Below, piece after piece: positions 9,000 to 17,168 of a DNA stretch of 50,868 nt. This stretch comes from Halomonas sp. (GTDB lineage: Bacteria > Pseudomonadota > Gammaproteobacteria > Pseudomonadales > Halomonadaceae). Location: contig NZ_REBQ01000121.1 of the NCBI RefSeq assembly GCF_007692655.1, forward strand, positions 1-50,868, read 5' to 3'. The notes beneath the pieces were generated by a model. That model saw nothing but the letters and a program-made list of their open reading frames with translations, was not told where the DNA came from and made no database searches. Numbering within the stretch: position 1 is the first letter of the stretch; every line of letters begins with the position of its first letter. The translations under genes and the position numbers were made by a program.

Positions 9000-10292
9000 T
9001 CAAAGAGTCTTCGGATCGGCACGACGGCCTATACCTCGATACATTAATCCACAGCTGGCAACAAATTCTGGGTCATATATATTGCGCCCATCCAATACTA
9101 GCTTACCGTTTAGTAACAAAGCGAGTCGATGCCAGTCTGGGTTCCAATAAGTCTTCCATTCAGTGACTAGCATCAACGCATCGGCGCCTTCACAAGCTTG
9201 GTAAGGGTCATCCGTAAAAGTACGTAGATCGTCGCGCTTGCCAACCACTGCATGCAACGCTGGAATGGCTGCCGGGTCATGTAAGTGTACCTTCACGCCC
9301 TGGGCCCATAGCGCCTCAAGTAATGTTAATACCGGGGCATGATCAATTCGTGCCGTGCCGGGTTTAAAGGCGGCCCCCCAAACTGCCACTGTTTTGCCTG
9401 TTAATTCGCCAGCAAAATGAGACCATAGCTTGCGAAACAACGTCTCTTTTTTCTGCTCGTTAATATCCATTACTTGCTCAAGCAGCGCTGAATATCGTCC
9501 GCTTTGTAGCTGCACATCGGCGAGACGCATCAAGTCCCGCGAAAAATTAGGCCCTCCGAAACCGCAGCCTGGATACAAATACTCAAAGCCAATACGCGAG
9601 TCGGCGCCCATCCCTTGGCGAACATGTTCAACATCTACCCCCAGGGTATCAGCCAAACCTGCTATTTCATTCATATAACTAATACGTGTAGCGAGCATGC
9701 CATTAATAGCCAACTTGGTAAGTTCTGCGGCGCGCCGGGGCATGCACTGGAATACTTCACTGCGGCGATTAAAGGCGCGCAAAAGCTCTCTGGTGACCTG
9801 CTCTCCGTTGGCATCATCACAGCCTAACAGCCAGCGTGTTGGACGCGTAAAAGAGAGCCACGCACGCCCTTCCTCCAGCGTGTCAGGAAGCGCAACGCTG
9901 GTGTGCTGCATACCCATCAGTGCATGCAAACGCTCAGTCTCACCGACCGGGAAAGTGGAGTTATTGATCAATACAATGCCATGCTGATCTGCCAAGATTG
10001 AAGCCTGTAGCAGGTCGCTGGCAGCACTTCGCTGTGCGGGCGACAGTGCCAGCCAAACCACCTCAGGAATAGCAGCTTCATCAATTTTTTCAATCACCTG
10101 CAGCATGCCACTTGCCATGCCTTGCTCAAGGTGATCCATCAATTGGGGTTCGCTACGCAGCCACTCCACCTGGGATAGCGCTGACCACGGTGCATCGGCG
10201 TGGGGTAGCCATTGCACTTGATGGCCTACCCATGCCAGCGCAGCGGCTGCCGTCGCAGCGCTTAACTCACTACCGTAAAGTAACACCCGCAT
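9000..10292 (-). CDS. UDP-glucose/GDP-mannose dehydrogenase family protein, probably a pseudoenzyme
   Basis: A 430-residue protein with the three-domain layout of UDP-glucose 6-dehydrogenase: an N-terminal nucleotide fold, a central dimerisation helix, and a C-terminal UDP-binding fold (GAAFKPGT near residue 306). Conserved features include STFPVG, Lys193 and Asn197 in KLAINGML, and Asp253. Two key sites are lost. The catalytic-cysteine motif GGSCFPKD reads GGPNFSRD (residues 246-253), so the nucleophile is Asn249. The dinucleotide loop GxGxxG reads GSELSA (residues 7-12). The ATG at 10292 is chosen because AAGGAG precedes it by eight bases; the frame extends 36 residues further upstream without family similarity. 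It is followed directly by the coiled-coil membrane gene. Confidence 0.85.
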   Translation of the reverse strand: MRVLLYGSELSAATAAAALAWVGHQVQWLPHADAPWSALSQVEWLRSEPQLMDHLEQGMASGMLQVIEKIDEAAIPEVVWLALSPAQRSAASDLLQASILADQHGIVLINNSTFPVGETERLHALMGMQHTSVALPDTLEEGRAWLSFTRPTRWLLGCDDANGEQVTRELLRAFNRRSEVFQCMPRRAAELTKLAINGMLATRISYMNEIAGLADTLGVDVEHVRQGMGADSRIGFEYLYPGCGFGGPNFSRDLMRLADVQLQSGRYSALLEQVMDINEQKKETLFRKLWSHFAGELTGKTVAVWGAAFKPGTARIDHAPVLTLLEALWAQGVKVHLHDPAAIPALHAVVGKRDDLRTFTDDPYQACEGADALMLVTEWKTYWNPDWHRLALLLNGKLVLDGRNIYDPEFVASCGLMYRGIGRRADPKTL

Positions 10293-10624
10293 GCAGTAAT
10301 CTCCTTGATAAAAACGTGACAACCATGCCAACCAGATCCGCTGACTAACCAGGTGCAGGCGCCTCTCTGGAGGGCGCAACAATGCCATACTTTGCCACAT
10401 GCTCCCAAGACACTTGTTCCACTATCAACGGCACGGTGCGACAGGAACGCCAATAATACTCATCATGGCCGCTACCCATCATGAAAGGTCCTTTTCATGC
10501 GTTCCTGCACAGGAGTGGTTAGAATGTCCATAATACTGAAGGCGAGAATGGATACCACCTCGCTATTCACCATGATGCCGAGTAACCATCTCGCTAAGCG
10601 CTTAATGACAATGGGAGTCACACT
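10293..10624. other. 332-base divergent intergenic region between the dehydrogenase-like gene and ubiG
   Basis: The region must carry promoters for both divergent units. I see the AAGGAG site for the minus-strand gene (about 10301-10306), an imperfect inverted repeat reading CATGAAA then TTTCATG at 10480-10499, and GGGAG about seven bases before the ubiG start. Short open frames here overlap real genes and do not look coding. No RNA gene or convincing promoter hexamer pair was found. Confidence 0.4.
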
Positions 10625-11368
10625 ATGCAAGCGACACCACAGGATAGCACTGCTAAACGCTATCAGGGCAACGTCGATGACGCGGAAGTAGCTAAATTTG
10701 AAGCCCTTGCCAGCCGCTGGTGGGATACACAAGGCGAGTTTAAGCCGCTCCACGATATTAATCCTCTACGCCTTGATTTTATTGATGCGCGCGCTGGGCT
10801 GGCAGGTAAAAAAGTACTCGACGTAGGTTGTGGCGGAGGAATTTTAAGCGAATCGATGGCGCATCGCGGGGCCAAGGTGACAGGCATTGACCTAGGTGAG
10901 GCGCCTCTGGAGGTGGCTCGCTTACATGCACAAGAGAACGGTGTAAGTGTTGATTATCAGCATATCAGCGTAGAAGCCCTAGCAGAGCAAAAGCCTGGAT
11001 TTTATGATGCGGTTACCTGCATGGAAATGCTTGAGCATGTGCCCGACCCCGCCTCTGTGGTGCGTGCCTGCAGCGCGTTGGTTCGTCCGGGTGGCTACGT
11101 GTTTTTCTCAACGCTCAATCGCACCGCAAAAGCTTATGCGTTTGCTATTTTAGGCGCTGAGTACGTCCTCAAGCTGCTACCAAGAGGCACGCACGATTAT
11201 GCGAAGTTTATTCGCCCATCTGAAATGGCCGATTGGTCACGTCAAAGTGGTTTAGAGATACGTGAACAAACGGGGCTTACCTACAACCCGATCACCCGAC
11301 ACTATCGCTTGGTGAGCCACGATGTATCTGTTAACTATATGATGTATTGCCGGAAGGTAGGCGAATAA
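10625..11368 (+). CDS. ubiG: UbiG, bifunctional 3-demethylubiquinone/2-polyprenyl-6-hydroxyphenol O-methyltransferase
   Basis: Carries out both O-methylations of ubiquinone biosynthesis with S-adenosylmethionine. At 247 residues it is full length. The class I methyltransferase motif [13 protein letters not shown] lies near residues 65-77, and family features EMLEHVPDP and FFSTLNRT follow. The ATG at 10625 has GGGAG about seven bases upstream. The stop codon abuts the ATG of the phosphatase gene, so the two are co-transcribed. The ubiG-mupP-yciK neighbourhood is also found in Pseudomonas. Confidence 0.96.
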   Translation: MQATPQDSTAKRYQGNVDDAEVAKFEALASRWWDTQGEFKPLHDINPLRLDFIDARAGLAGKKVLDVGCGGGILSESMAHRGAKVTGIDLGEAPLEVARLHAQENGVSVDYQHISVEALAEQKPGFYDAVTCMEMLEHVPDPASVVRACSALVRPGGYVFFSTLNRTAKAYAFAILGAEYVLKLLPRGTHDYAKFIRPSEMADWSRQSGLEIREQTGLTYNPITRHYRLVSHDVSVNYMMYCRKVGE

Positions 11369-12064
11369 ATGCAGATGCAGACACAAGCACAAGCGCCCCA
11401 AGCAATACTTTTTGACCTGGATGGGACCTTGGTGGACACCGCGCCGGACCTGGCTGAAGCAACCAATGCCCTGCGCATTCATCATGGGCTGTCCCCACTG
11501 CCGTTTGAGGTGATTCGCCGGCAGGTCTCAAACGGCGGCAGCGCACTAGTGACGCTGGCGCTTGGACTGGAAGCTAGTACCGAGGGGCATATCCAGGCAC
11601 GGGAATTTTTACTGGATGCTTACGAGCAGGCCGTCGCTGTTAACAGCCGGGTTTTCGTACCGCTAGATCAATGGTTAAAAGAGTGGCATGGCGATCAGCG
11701 TCTGTGGGGCATTGTCACCAACAAACCCCGGCGTTATACCCTGCCTTTATTAGAAGCACTCTCCTTGCAGCCGGGCGCCCTGCTATGCGCAGATGACCTA
11801 AGCGTCAAGAAACCTGCGCCGGAACCGCTTTGGGAAGCTGCTCGGCGTCTAGGCGTTGCTCCTGAGCAGTGCTGGTATATCGGCGATCACGTTCGCGATA
11901 TACAGGCAGCTGTAGCCGCGGGAATGACCGCCGTCGCCGTGGGCTATGGCTATATCAGCGAAGAGGATAACTACCAACGGTGGCCGGCGGACCTTTGGTT
12001 TGAGAACTGCCAGGAGTTAGTCGATGCCCTGTATATATTCAACCATACAAAACAAGGCATCTAA
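11369..12064 (+). CDS. mupP: HAD-family phosphatase, probably N-acetylmuramic acid 6-phosphate phosphatase MupP
   Basis: HAD hydrolase of 231 residues: nucleophile Asp16 and acid Asp18 in FDLDGTLVDT, motif II Thr in VTNKP, Lys in KKPAPEP, and acidic pair in IGDHVRDI. Sequence features LWGIVTNKP, DDLSVKKPAPEP and YGYISEEDN together with placement right after ubiG match Pseudomonas MupP of the anhydro-muropeptide recycling route (AnmK-MupP-AmgK-MurU). Phosphoglycolate phosphatase Gph is the alternative and cannot be excluded from motifs alone. The start ATG immediately follows the ubiG stop (TAAATG). The partner amgK/murU genes are not in this window. Confidence 0.75.
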   Translation: MQMQTQAQAPQAILFDLDGTLVDTAPDLAEATNALRIHHGLSPLPFEVIRRQVSNGGSALVTLALGLEASTEGHIQAREFLLDAYEQAVAVNSRVFVPLDQWLKEWHGDQRLWGIVTNKPRRYTLPLLEALSLQPGALLCADDLSVKKPAPEPLWEAARRLGVAPEQCWYIGDHVRDIQAAVAAGMTAVAVGYGYISEEDNYQRWPADLWFENCQELVDALYIFNHTKQGI

Positions 12065-12067
12065 CCT

Positions 12068-12088
12068 ACCTGGCTGCATTTCCCAGGT
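12068..12088. terminator. weak stem-loop between convergent mupP and yciK
   Basis: ACCTGG at 12068-12073 pairs with CCAGGT at 12083-12088 around a nine-base loop, directly after the mupP stop. There is no T-tract, so intrinsic termination is only a possibility. Confidence 0.3.
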
Positions 12089-12099
12089 CGCCGCGCAAA

Positions 12100-12864
12100 T
12101 TACTCAACGCGCGGTGGCTGGGCATCTAATTTCTCGCCGCTGATCCCCGCACTATCGGGGCCCATCAACCATAAATAGGTGGGCATGATGGCTTCTGGCG
12201 TACGCAGCGTGGAAGGGTCTTCACCTGGGTAAGCCGTACGACGCATCTGAGTACGCGTAGCGCCGGGGTTTAGCGTATTAACCCGGACATTTGCTTGGTT
12301 GCCCAATTCATCGGCCAGCACTTCAACGAACCCTTCAGTGGCAAATTTAGAGACCGAATAAGCCCCCCAGTAAGCCCGCCCTTTGCGTCCTACACTGGAT
12401 GAAGTGAAAATCACTGAGGCGTCTTCAGACTGCTGCAAAAGTGGCAATAGCGCCTGAGTCATCCAAATCGGGCCGTTAATATTGACCTGCATTACCTGCT
12501 GCCAAAGCTCAGGGTTATATTGCTCAAACGGCGTGATACGACCTAACAACCCCGCATTGTGCAATAGTCCATCTAAGCGACCGAACTCTTTATCCAATGT
12601 TTCAGCCATATCATGAAAATCTTTGAGCGTGGCACCTTCAAAATTCAATGGGAATATGGCAGGTTGGGGACCACCCGCGGCTTCGATTTCATCGTAAACG
12701 CGCTCTAGTTTGGCAATAGTCCGCCCCAACAAAATCACGGTCGCCCCATGTTGGGCATAGCTCAAGGCTGCCGCACGGCCAATCCCGTCACCTGCACCGG
12801 TTACCAACACGATGCGATTTTCCAATAGATTGGGCGCGGGTTGATAGTCGATCTTGCAGCTCAT
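12100..12864 (-). CDS. yciK: YciK-family short-chain dehydrogenase/reductase
   Basis: Classical short-chain dehydrogenase of 254 residues: cofactor loop TGAGDGIG, NAG motif in LLHNAGLL, catalytic Ser in FTSSSVGRKG, and Tyr-Lys in YSVSKFATEG. The YciK group is conserved beside mupP or ubiG in gammaproteobacteria, but its substrate is unsettled. The frame starts at a TTG at 12882. The ATG at 12864 is preferred because GAAGGA precedes it by six bases and MSCKIDYQP matches the group's N-terminus. It converges on mupP and follows cpoB by 23 bases on the same strand, so it may be the tail of the Tol-Pal transcript. Confidence 0.9.
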   Translation of the reverse strand: MSCKIDYQPAPNLLENRIVLVTGAGDGIGRAAALSYAQHGATVILLGRTIAKLERVYDEIEAAGGPQPAIFPLNFEGATLKDFHDMAETLDKEFGRLDGLLHNAGLLGRITPFEQYNPELWQQVMQVNINGPIWMTQALLPLLQQSEDASVIFTSSSVGRKGRAYWGAYSVSKFATEGFVEVLADELGNQANVRVNTLNPGATRTQMRRTAYPGEDPSTLRTPEAIMPTYLWLMGPDSAGISGEKLDAQPPRVE

Positions 12865-12887
12865 GCTGATTCCTTCAAGCAAAAATA

Positions 12888-13679
12888 TTAACTCGCTGAT
12901 TGGCGTAAAAAGTCATTGGCTAGACCTGCTGCACTACTCTGCGGGTAATCATCACGCACTTGCTCCAGCAGCTCTCGGCTGCGCTCCGCTTCACCTTGGC
13001 GCGCTTTAACTAATCCTAACTTGTAGAGTGCGTCGGGTACTTTGCTGCTACCGCTATACTCTTCGATAACACGGCTAAATGCCTCATCAGCAGCACTTAA
13101 CTCGCCCTCTGCGGCATACAACTCGCCCAGCCAATAGTGACCATTAGCCGTTAAGCTCGTATCCGGATGGTCTGACACAAAGGCTTCAAATGCCTGGATC
13201 GCCTCGTCAAAACGACGCGCCTGTACATGTGCAAAGGCAGCTTGGTAATCAGCCTGGGCATCTTCGCTTACATTACGAGTCGAAGGCGCATTGACCACTT
13301 CTTCAGCCGCGGCTGGCTCTACTGCAGGCGTTGACTGCTCAATCTGGGAGGGCCCACTACTCATCAACCGATCTTCAATATCAAGATACTGTTCCTGAGA
13401 CTGACGACGCAACTGCTCTAGCTGGTGACGCAACTCTTCGATTTGCCCGCGCAGCTGTTGAATTTCCTGCTGGTGCTCTTGGACTTGATTAAACAGCACC
13501 AAATTCCCAGTGGATGCCTCTTGTCTCTGGGTCTGCTCATAGAAACTGCTGTTAGACGTATTCAAATCCTGAACAAGCGGCTGTTGGGCAAAAGCCGTTA
13601 AGGGCAATACGGACAGCGGGAGCACTATGGCTCCCGCACCGCACAGCCTCTCAAAGTAACGTTTGAGACTGTGATTCAT
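12888..13679 (-). CDS. cpoB: CpoB (YbgF), Tol-Pal system periplasmic coordinator
   Basis: A 263-residue periplasmic protein with a signal peptide ending near AFAQ (residue 31), an N-terminal trimerising coiled coil (about residues 60-100, Gln/Leu/Arg rich), and C-terminal TPR repeats starting near residue 143 (YQAAFAHVQARRFDEAI). CpoB couples peptidoglycan synthesis by PBP1B to Tol-driven outer-membrane constriction. It lies last in the tol-pal cluster, behind pal and a strong intergenic hairpin. Confidence 0.93.
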   Translation of the reverse strand: MNHSLKRYFERLCGAGAIVLPLSVLPLTAFAQQPLVQDLNTSNSSFYEQTQRQEASTGNLVLFNQVQEHQQEIQQLRGQIEELRHQLEQLRRQSQEQYLDIEDRLMSSGPSQIEQSTPAVEPAAAEEVVNAPSTRNVSEDAQADYQAAFAHVQARRFDEAIQAFEAFVSDHPDTSLTANGHYWLGELYAAEGELSAADEAFSRVIEEYSGSSKVPDALYKLGLVKARQGEAERSRELLEQVRDDYPQSSAAGLANDFLRQSAS

Positions 13680-13700
13680 AATAACTCCGTCGATAAAGTC

Positions 13701-13721
13701 CGGCGTGCCTTTGGCACGCCG
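13701..13721 (-). promoter_or_regulatory. perfect 9-bp stem-loop between pal and cpoB
   Basis: CGGCGTGCC at 13701-13709 and GGCACGCCG at 13713-13721 form a perfect nine-pair GC-rich stem with a three-base loop. No U-tract follows on the minus strand. It is therefore more likely a partial attenuator or mRNA 3'-end stabiliser that lets pal be expressed above cpoB than a complete terminator. Confidence 0.6.
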
Positions 13722-13742
13722 CCTTCATCAATAGTTAAATGC

Positions 13743-14288
13743 TCAGTAATTAAAAACAACGCGGCGGTTCTGAGAGTAAGCACTTTCATCTTGTCCATTC
13801 ACAGCCGGACGCTCTTCACCGTAACTGACAACACTCATCTGTGACGAGGAAACGCCCTGAATGTTTAAGAAACGCTGAACTGCACCGGCACGGCGCTCAC
13901 CCAATGCCATGTTGTATTCACGAGTGCCACGCTCATCAGTATGGCCGTGAAGTACCACTTGTGCATTAGGGTTGCTACGCAGGTAACGCGCATGTGCCAT
14001 CACGACAGACTCGTATTCGCTTTTGATTGAATCACGATCAAAGTCGAAGTAAATCGTGCGAACTTCAGGAATACGTGAATCGGCCTGTTGACCAGCGCCT
14101 GCACCAGAACCTGTAGAAGTACCATACTGACCACCAGTGCCTACACCTGAAGTGCTGGTACCAGTAGTGGTGCCATCCTGGCTACCGTACGAATCACCAT
14201 CTTGGGTTCCGCCGGTGCTGGAACAGCCAGCGATTACAACGATTGATAGCGCTGCTGCTAATGAGCGAGCCAACGGTTTGAGTTGCAT
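13743..14288 (-). CDS. pal: Pal, peptidoglycan-associated outer-membrane lipoprotein
   Basis: A 181-residue lipoprotein. The signal ends in a lipobox, VIAGC, with the lipidated Cys at about residue 22. A Gly/Ser/Thr-rich linker runs to about residue 70 and is longer and more repetitive than in E. coli. The OmpA-like domain binds meso-diaminopimelate of peptidoglycan (YFDFDRDSIK, HGHTDERGTREYN, LGERRA). Pal anchors the outer membrane to the wall and is moved by TolB/TolA. It sits 43 bases after tolB. Confidence 0.96.
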   Translation of the reverse strand: MQLKPLARSLAAALSIVVIAGCSSTGGTQDGDSYGSQDGTTTGTSTSGVGTGGQYGTSTGSGAGAGQQADSRIPEVRTIYFDFDRDSIKSEYESVVMAHARYLRSNPNAQVVLHGHTDERGTREYNMALGERRAGAVQRFLNIQGVSSSQMSVVSYGEERPAVNGQDESAYSQNRRVVFNY

Positions 14289-14331
14289 AATCAGACTCCT
14301 TGCCTGAAAACCAAGAAATTTCGGTTGTTCA

Positions 14332-15618
14332 TTAATTTAAAAAGGGTGACCAAGCTGGATCACGTACATCACCTTGTGCCGCTGGCAGTCTATATGACGC
14401 ACGACCATCGGCGGAAACAGCACTCAGCACCCCATTACCACCCTGTTGGGTAGCGAAGATTACCATGGTCCCGTTCGGCGCAACACTAGGAGATTCATCT
14501 CTTGTTGATTCACTTATTACCACTAAGCGATTACCGCCCAGATCTTGCCTTGCCACTTGATAACCACGACTAGAGCGATGAATCAAAAATATTTGTTCGC
14601 CGTCTGGTGAATAGCGTCCGCGGGCATTGTAGTTACCAGTAAATGTCAGGCGTTGGGCTTCTCCACCACCTAGGTTGTACTGATAAAGCTGAGGTCCGCC
14701 ACTACGGTCAGAAGTGAACAGCAAGCTACGTCCATCCGGCGACCAAGCTGGCTCTGTATCAATACTATTGCTGTTGGTGATCCGCTCTACTGAACGGTTA
14801 GCCACATCCATAATATAAATTTCAGGCTGCCCATCTTTGGACAACGACATCGCAATGCGACGACCATCCGGTGACCAAGTAGGCGCACCGTTGATACCAT
14901 CAAATGAAGTCGCCTGCACACGCTGGCCAGTGGCTACGTCCTGGATGTAAATCGCAGGGCGCTCAGTCTCAAATGACACATAGGCAAGCTTGGTCCCATC
15001 AGGTGACCATGCCGGAGACATGATTGGCTCATCCGATGTCAACACCTGCTCACTGCGGCGGCCATCGGCGTCGGCAACGTAAAGACCAAACTGCATGTTA
15101 TCGCCAACGCCCTGGGCGGTAACGTAGGCAATTTTGGTAGAGAACGCGCCGCGAATATCGGTCACCGCTTCAAAGATCTGATCGCTAATATAATGGGCAG
15201 CGCCGCGTAAATCAGTTCCTCTTACGGTGACAGTCTCACCAATCATTCGCCGCTGGCCACTGATATCCATCAGCTCAAACTGCAACTCGAAGCCGCCTTC
15301 CGTTTGCTCTGCCCGGCCAACGACCAGGTACCGAACATCGAGAGAACGCCAAGTGCCAAATTGCACATCGTCTGATTGGCTAGGCTGTTCAAACATAGAG
15401 CTCCGCGCCAAGGGGTCGAAATAGCCGCTGCGCTCAAGGTTATCTTGAATAATTTGAGCGACGTCTTCGGGCATACCGTCCGAGCCTGAAAACGGTACGA
15501 CGGCAATGGGTAGCGCTTGATCGCTACCTCGAGTTATCTCAATCGTTAAGTTTGCACTTGCGACACTACTGACTAGCAGTAGCACACAGAGTAACCATAT
15601 TTTGCTCAAGCTTTGCAT
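14332..15618 (-). CDS. tolB: TolB, periplasmic beta-propeller of the Tol-Pal system
   Basis: A 428-residue periplasmic protein with a signal peptide ending at VASA (about residue 22), an N-terminal alpha/beta domain, and a six-bladed beta-propeller whose blades show repeated [26 protein letters not shown] and [13 protein letters not shown] motifs. It shuttles between Pal and TolA. Its ATG overlaps the tolA stop by one base (TGATG), consistent with translational coupling. Confidence 0.97.
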   Translation of the reverse strand: MQSLSKIWLLCVLLLVSSVASANLTIEITRGSDQALPIAVVPFSGSDGMPEDVAQIIQDNLERSGYFDPLARSSMFEQPSQSDDVQFGTWRSLDVRYLVVGRAEQTEGGFELQFELMDISGQRRMIGETVTVRGTDLRGAAHYISDQIFEAVTDIRGAFSTKIAYVTAQGVGDNMQFGLYVADADGRRSEQVLTSDEPIMSPAWSPDGTKLAYVSFETERPAIYIQDVATGQRVQATSFDGINGAPTWSPDGRRIAMSLSKDGQPEIYIMDVANRSVERITNSNSIDTEPAWSPDGRSLLFTSDRSGGPQLYQYNLGGGEAQRLTFTGNYNARGRYSPDGEQIFLIHRSSRGYQVARQDLGGNRLVVISESTRDESPSVAPNGTMVIFATQQGGNGVLSAVSADGRASYRLPAAQGDVRDPAWSPFLN

Positions 15619-16706
15619 CAGCGAACATCCCCCGGGGTAAATCGCAGATTAAACTGACGTAAATTACGCTGCTGATCGGCTGGTAAATCTCGCAACTCAC
15701 CAAACGGTGCAGCATGTTCCACGGCCTGCATGGCAGACCGGTCAAAAGCACTATCTCCGCTGGACGATACAATCGACGTTGCCAATAACTCTCCTGATGG
15801 CCCAAGCCTCACTTGTAGCGTAGCACTCATCGAATCACTTGCACCGGCGGGTATTATCCAGGCTTGCTCGACAGCACGACGAACGATATTAATGAAGCTG
15901 TTAGCAGCCTGAGCTGCCTGTTGGGCATTGGCTGCCGCTTCCGCTTCTCCTGCTAGCTGACGCTGCATGGCTGCCTCAGCGGCTTCACGCTGACGCTCTG
16001 CTTCGGCTTCTGCTTCACGACGCTGCTGTTCTTCAGCCTCACGCTGGCGTTGGGCCTCCCGCTGACGCTCTGCCTCTGCTTCGGCTGCCCGCTGGCGTTC
16101 TGCCTCGGCCTCGGCTTCCCGCTGACGTTCCGCCTCTGCTTCAGCTTCCCGCTGACGTTCTGCCTCCGCTTCCGCTTCCCGTTGACGTTCTGCCTCTGCC
16201 TCCGCTTCCCGTTGGCGCTCTGCTGCGGCTTCGGCTTCAGCCTCTCGCTGTGCCGTGGCGGCCGCTTGCTGCTCAGCTAACTCAGCCGCCTCTGCCGCAC
16301 GTCGCTGGGCATCTGCCTCAGCCGCTTCACGGGCCTCCTCAAGTGCCTGCGCTTCGGCTTCTTCCGCCTGCCGGGCAGCTTCTTCCGCCGCCTGCTGCTC
16401 TGCAGCGGCTTCTTCTTCCGCTTGCTGTTCACTTGCCGACGGCTCTTCGGGAGCTTCAGGCTCAGCAGGCACTTCGGCAGGCGCATTCATCGCCGCCTGC
16501 TGATCAGTAACCTGCTGAGCCTGATCGGTAAATGTCTCGGTACTTACCAGCGTTGCTTGAACGATAGAAGAGCTGTCGGGCTCCGCTGTTCTACTCGGTA
16601 GGCTGACCAAGCTAAATATGACGACCAAAGCATGCACAGCTAACGCCAGGATAGTTGGCCACTTATAACCAACATCCTGTGGGTCGCGAGAAGATTTTAC
16701 TGCCAT
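15618..16706 (-). CDS. tolA: TolA, inner-membrane force-transducing protein of the Tol-Pal system
   Basis: About 362 residues: one membrane helix (about residues 17-37), a long Ala/Glu/Arg/Gln helical domain II, and a C-terminal domain III of about 100 residues that contacts TolB and Pal. Domain II uses Glu-Arg-Gln rich repeats in which Arg replaces the Lys common in E. coli. A block of six near-identical 10-residue units is encoded at 16054-16233. The frame extends to 16766, and ATGs at 16727 and 16706 both fit. I prefer 16706 because [17 protein letters not shown] gives a short cytoplasmic leader before the membrane helix and avoids overlap with tolR. Confidence 0.93.
   Translation of the reverse strand: MAVKSSRDPQDVGYKWPTILALAVHALVVIFSLVSLPSRTAEPDSSSIVQATLVSTETFTDQAQQVTDQQAAMNAPAEVPAEPEAPEEPSASEQQAEEEAAAEQQAAEEAARQAEEAEAQALEEAREAAEADAQRRAAEAAELAEQQAAATAQREAEAEAAAERQREAEAEAERQREAEAEAERQREAEAEAERQREAEAEAERQRAAEAEAERQREAQRQREAEEQQRREAEAEAERQREAAEAAMQRQLAGEAEAAANAQQAAQAANSFINIVRRAVEQAWIIPAGASDSMSATLQVRLGPSGELLATSIVSSSGDSAFDRSAMQAVEHAAPFGELRDLPADQQRNLRQFNLRFTPGDVR
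16054..16233 (-). repeat. six in-frame 30-bp tandem repeats within tolA
   Basis: Six consecutive 30-base units begin at 16054, 16084, 16114, 16144, 16174 and 16204, each opening GCxxCCCG on the plus strand and differing by only a few bases. They encode the decapeptide [10 protein letters not shown] and variants, so copy change keeps the frame and the helix. One unit has Ala in place of Glu. Confidence 0.9.
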
Positions 16707-16719
16707 GTGTGCTTTGCCC

Positions 16720-17157
16720 TTACCCATCTTGTGGCGGCTCAGAAAGCAGCCCCACATTCGCAACACCAGCGCCCTGCAGCGTGCTCATCAGAACCACAAT
16801 TTGACCGTAGGCCACACTGCGATCACCACGCACCATCACTGGAGTGCCGGGACGCTGCTGCAAAATAGCCACCACTCGTTGCGACATTTCGTCCAACGAC
16901 ACTGACGTTGAGTCCTCTCCCAGGGTGATAAAATAGCCGCCATCACGATCAACGGAAATCACAATCGGATCGTTATCCTCCTGTGTCTCGATAGGCTGGG
17001 AAGAGACTTGTGGCAAATCAACCTGCACCCCCTGTGTCAACATAGGGGCTGTGATCATAAAGATCACCAACAGTACCAGCATGACATCAATGAAAGGGAC
17101 AACGTTAATTTCCCCCATCGGCTTGCTTTTACCGCTACGATTGAACGGTCCTTGCAT
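16720..17157 (-). CDS. tolR: TolR, ExbD-family subunit of the Tol proton-driven motor
   Basis: A 145-residue protein with one membrane helix at about residues 20-40 carrying the conserved proton-path Asp in VVPFIDVMLVLLVIF, and a periplasmic domain with VMVRGDRSVAYGQ. It forms the stator with TolQ, which powers TolA. It begins 11 bases after tolQ and ends just before tolA. Confidence 0.96.
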   Translation of the reverse strand: MQGPFNRSGKSKPMGEINVVPFIDVMLVLLVIFMITAPMLTQGVQVDLPQVSSQPIETQEDNDPIVISVDRDGGYFITLGEDSTSVSLDEMSQRVVAILQQRPGTPVMVRGDRSVAYGQIVVLMSTLQGAGVANVGLLSEPPQDG

Positions 17158-17168
17158 GACGGTCTCCC

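Noticed and set aside
10472..10753. 93-codon minus-strand frame covering the ubiG start
   Set aside because: It would overlap the coding start of ubiG; it has no site or motif and is most likely chance.
13711..13730. TGGCACG as part of a sigma-54 site
   Set aside because: The matching TTGC half is missing and the sequence is one arm of the pal-cpoB hairpin.
16050..16280. Plus-strand open frame with repeated Leu/Phe/Cys-rich peptide
   Set aside because: It is the antisense reading of the tolA 30-bp repeats; its regularity comes entirely from the tolA codons.
16250..16510. Ala/Pro-rich plus-strand frames opposite tolA
   Set aside because: Shadows of the Ala/Glu-rich domain II of tolA, without start signals.
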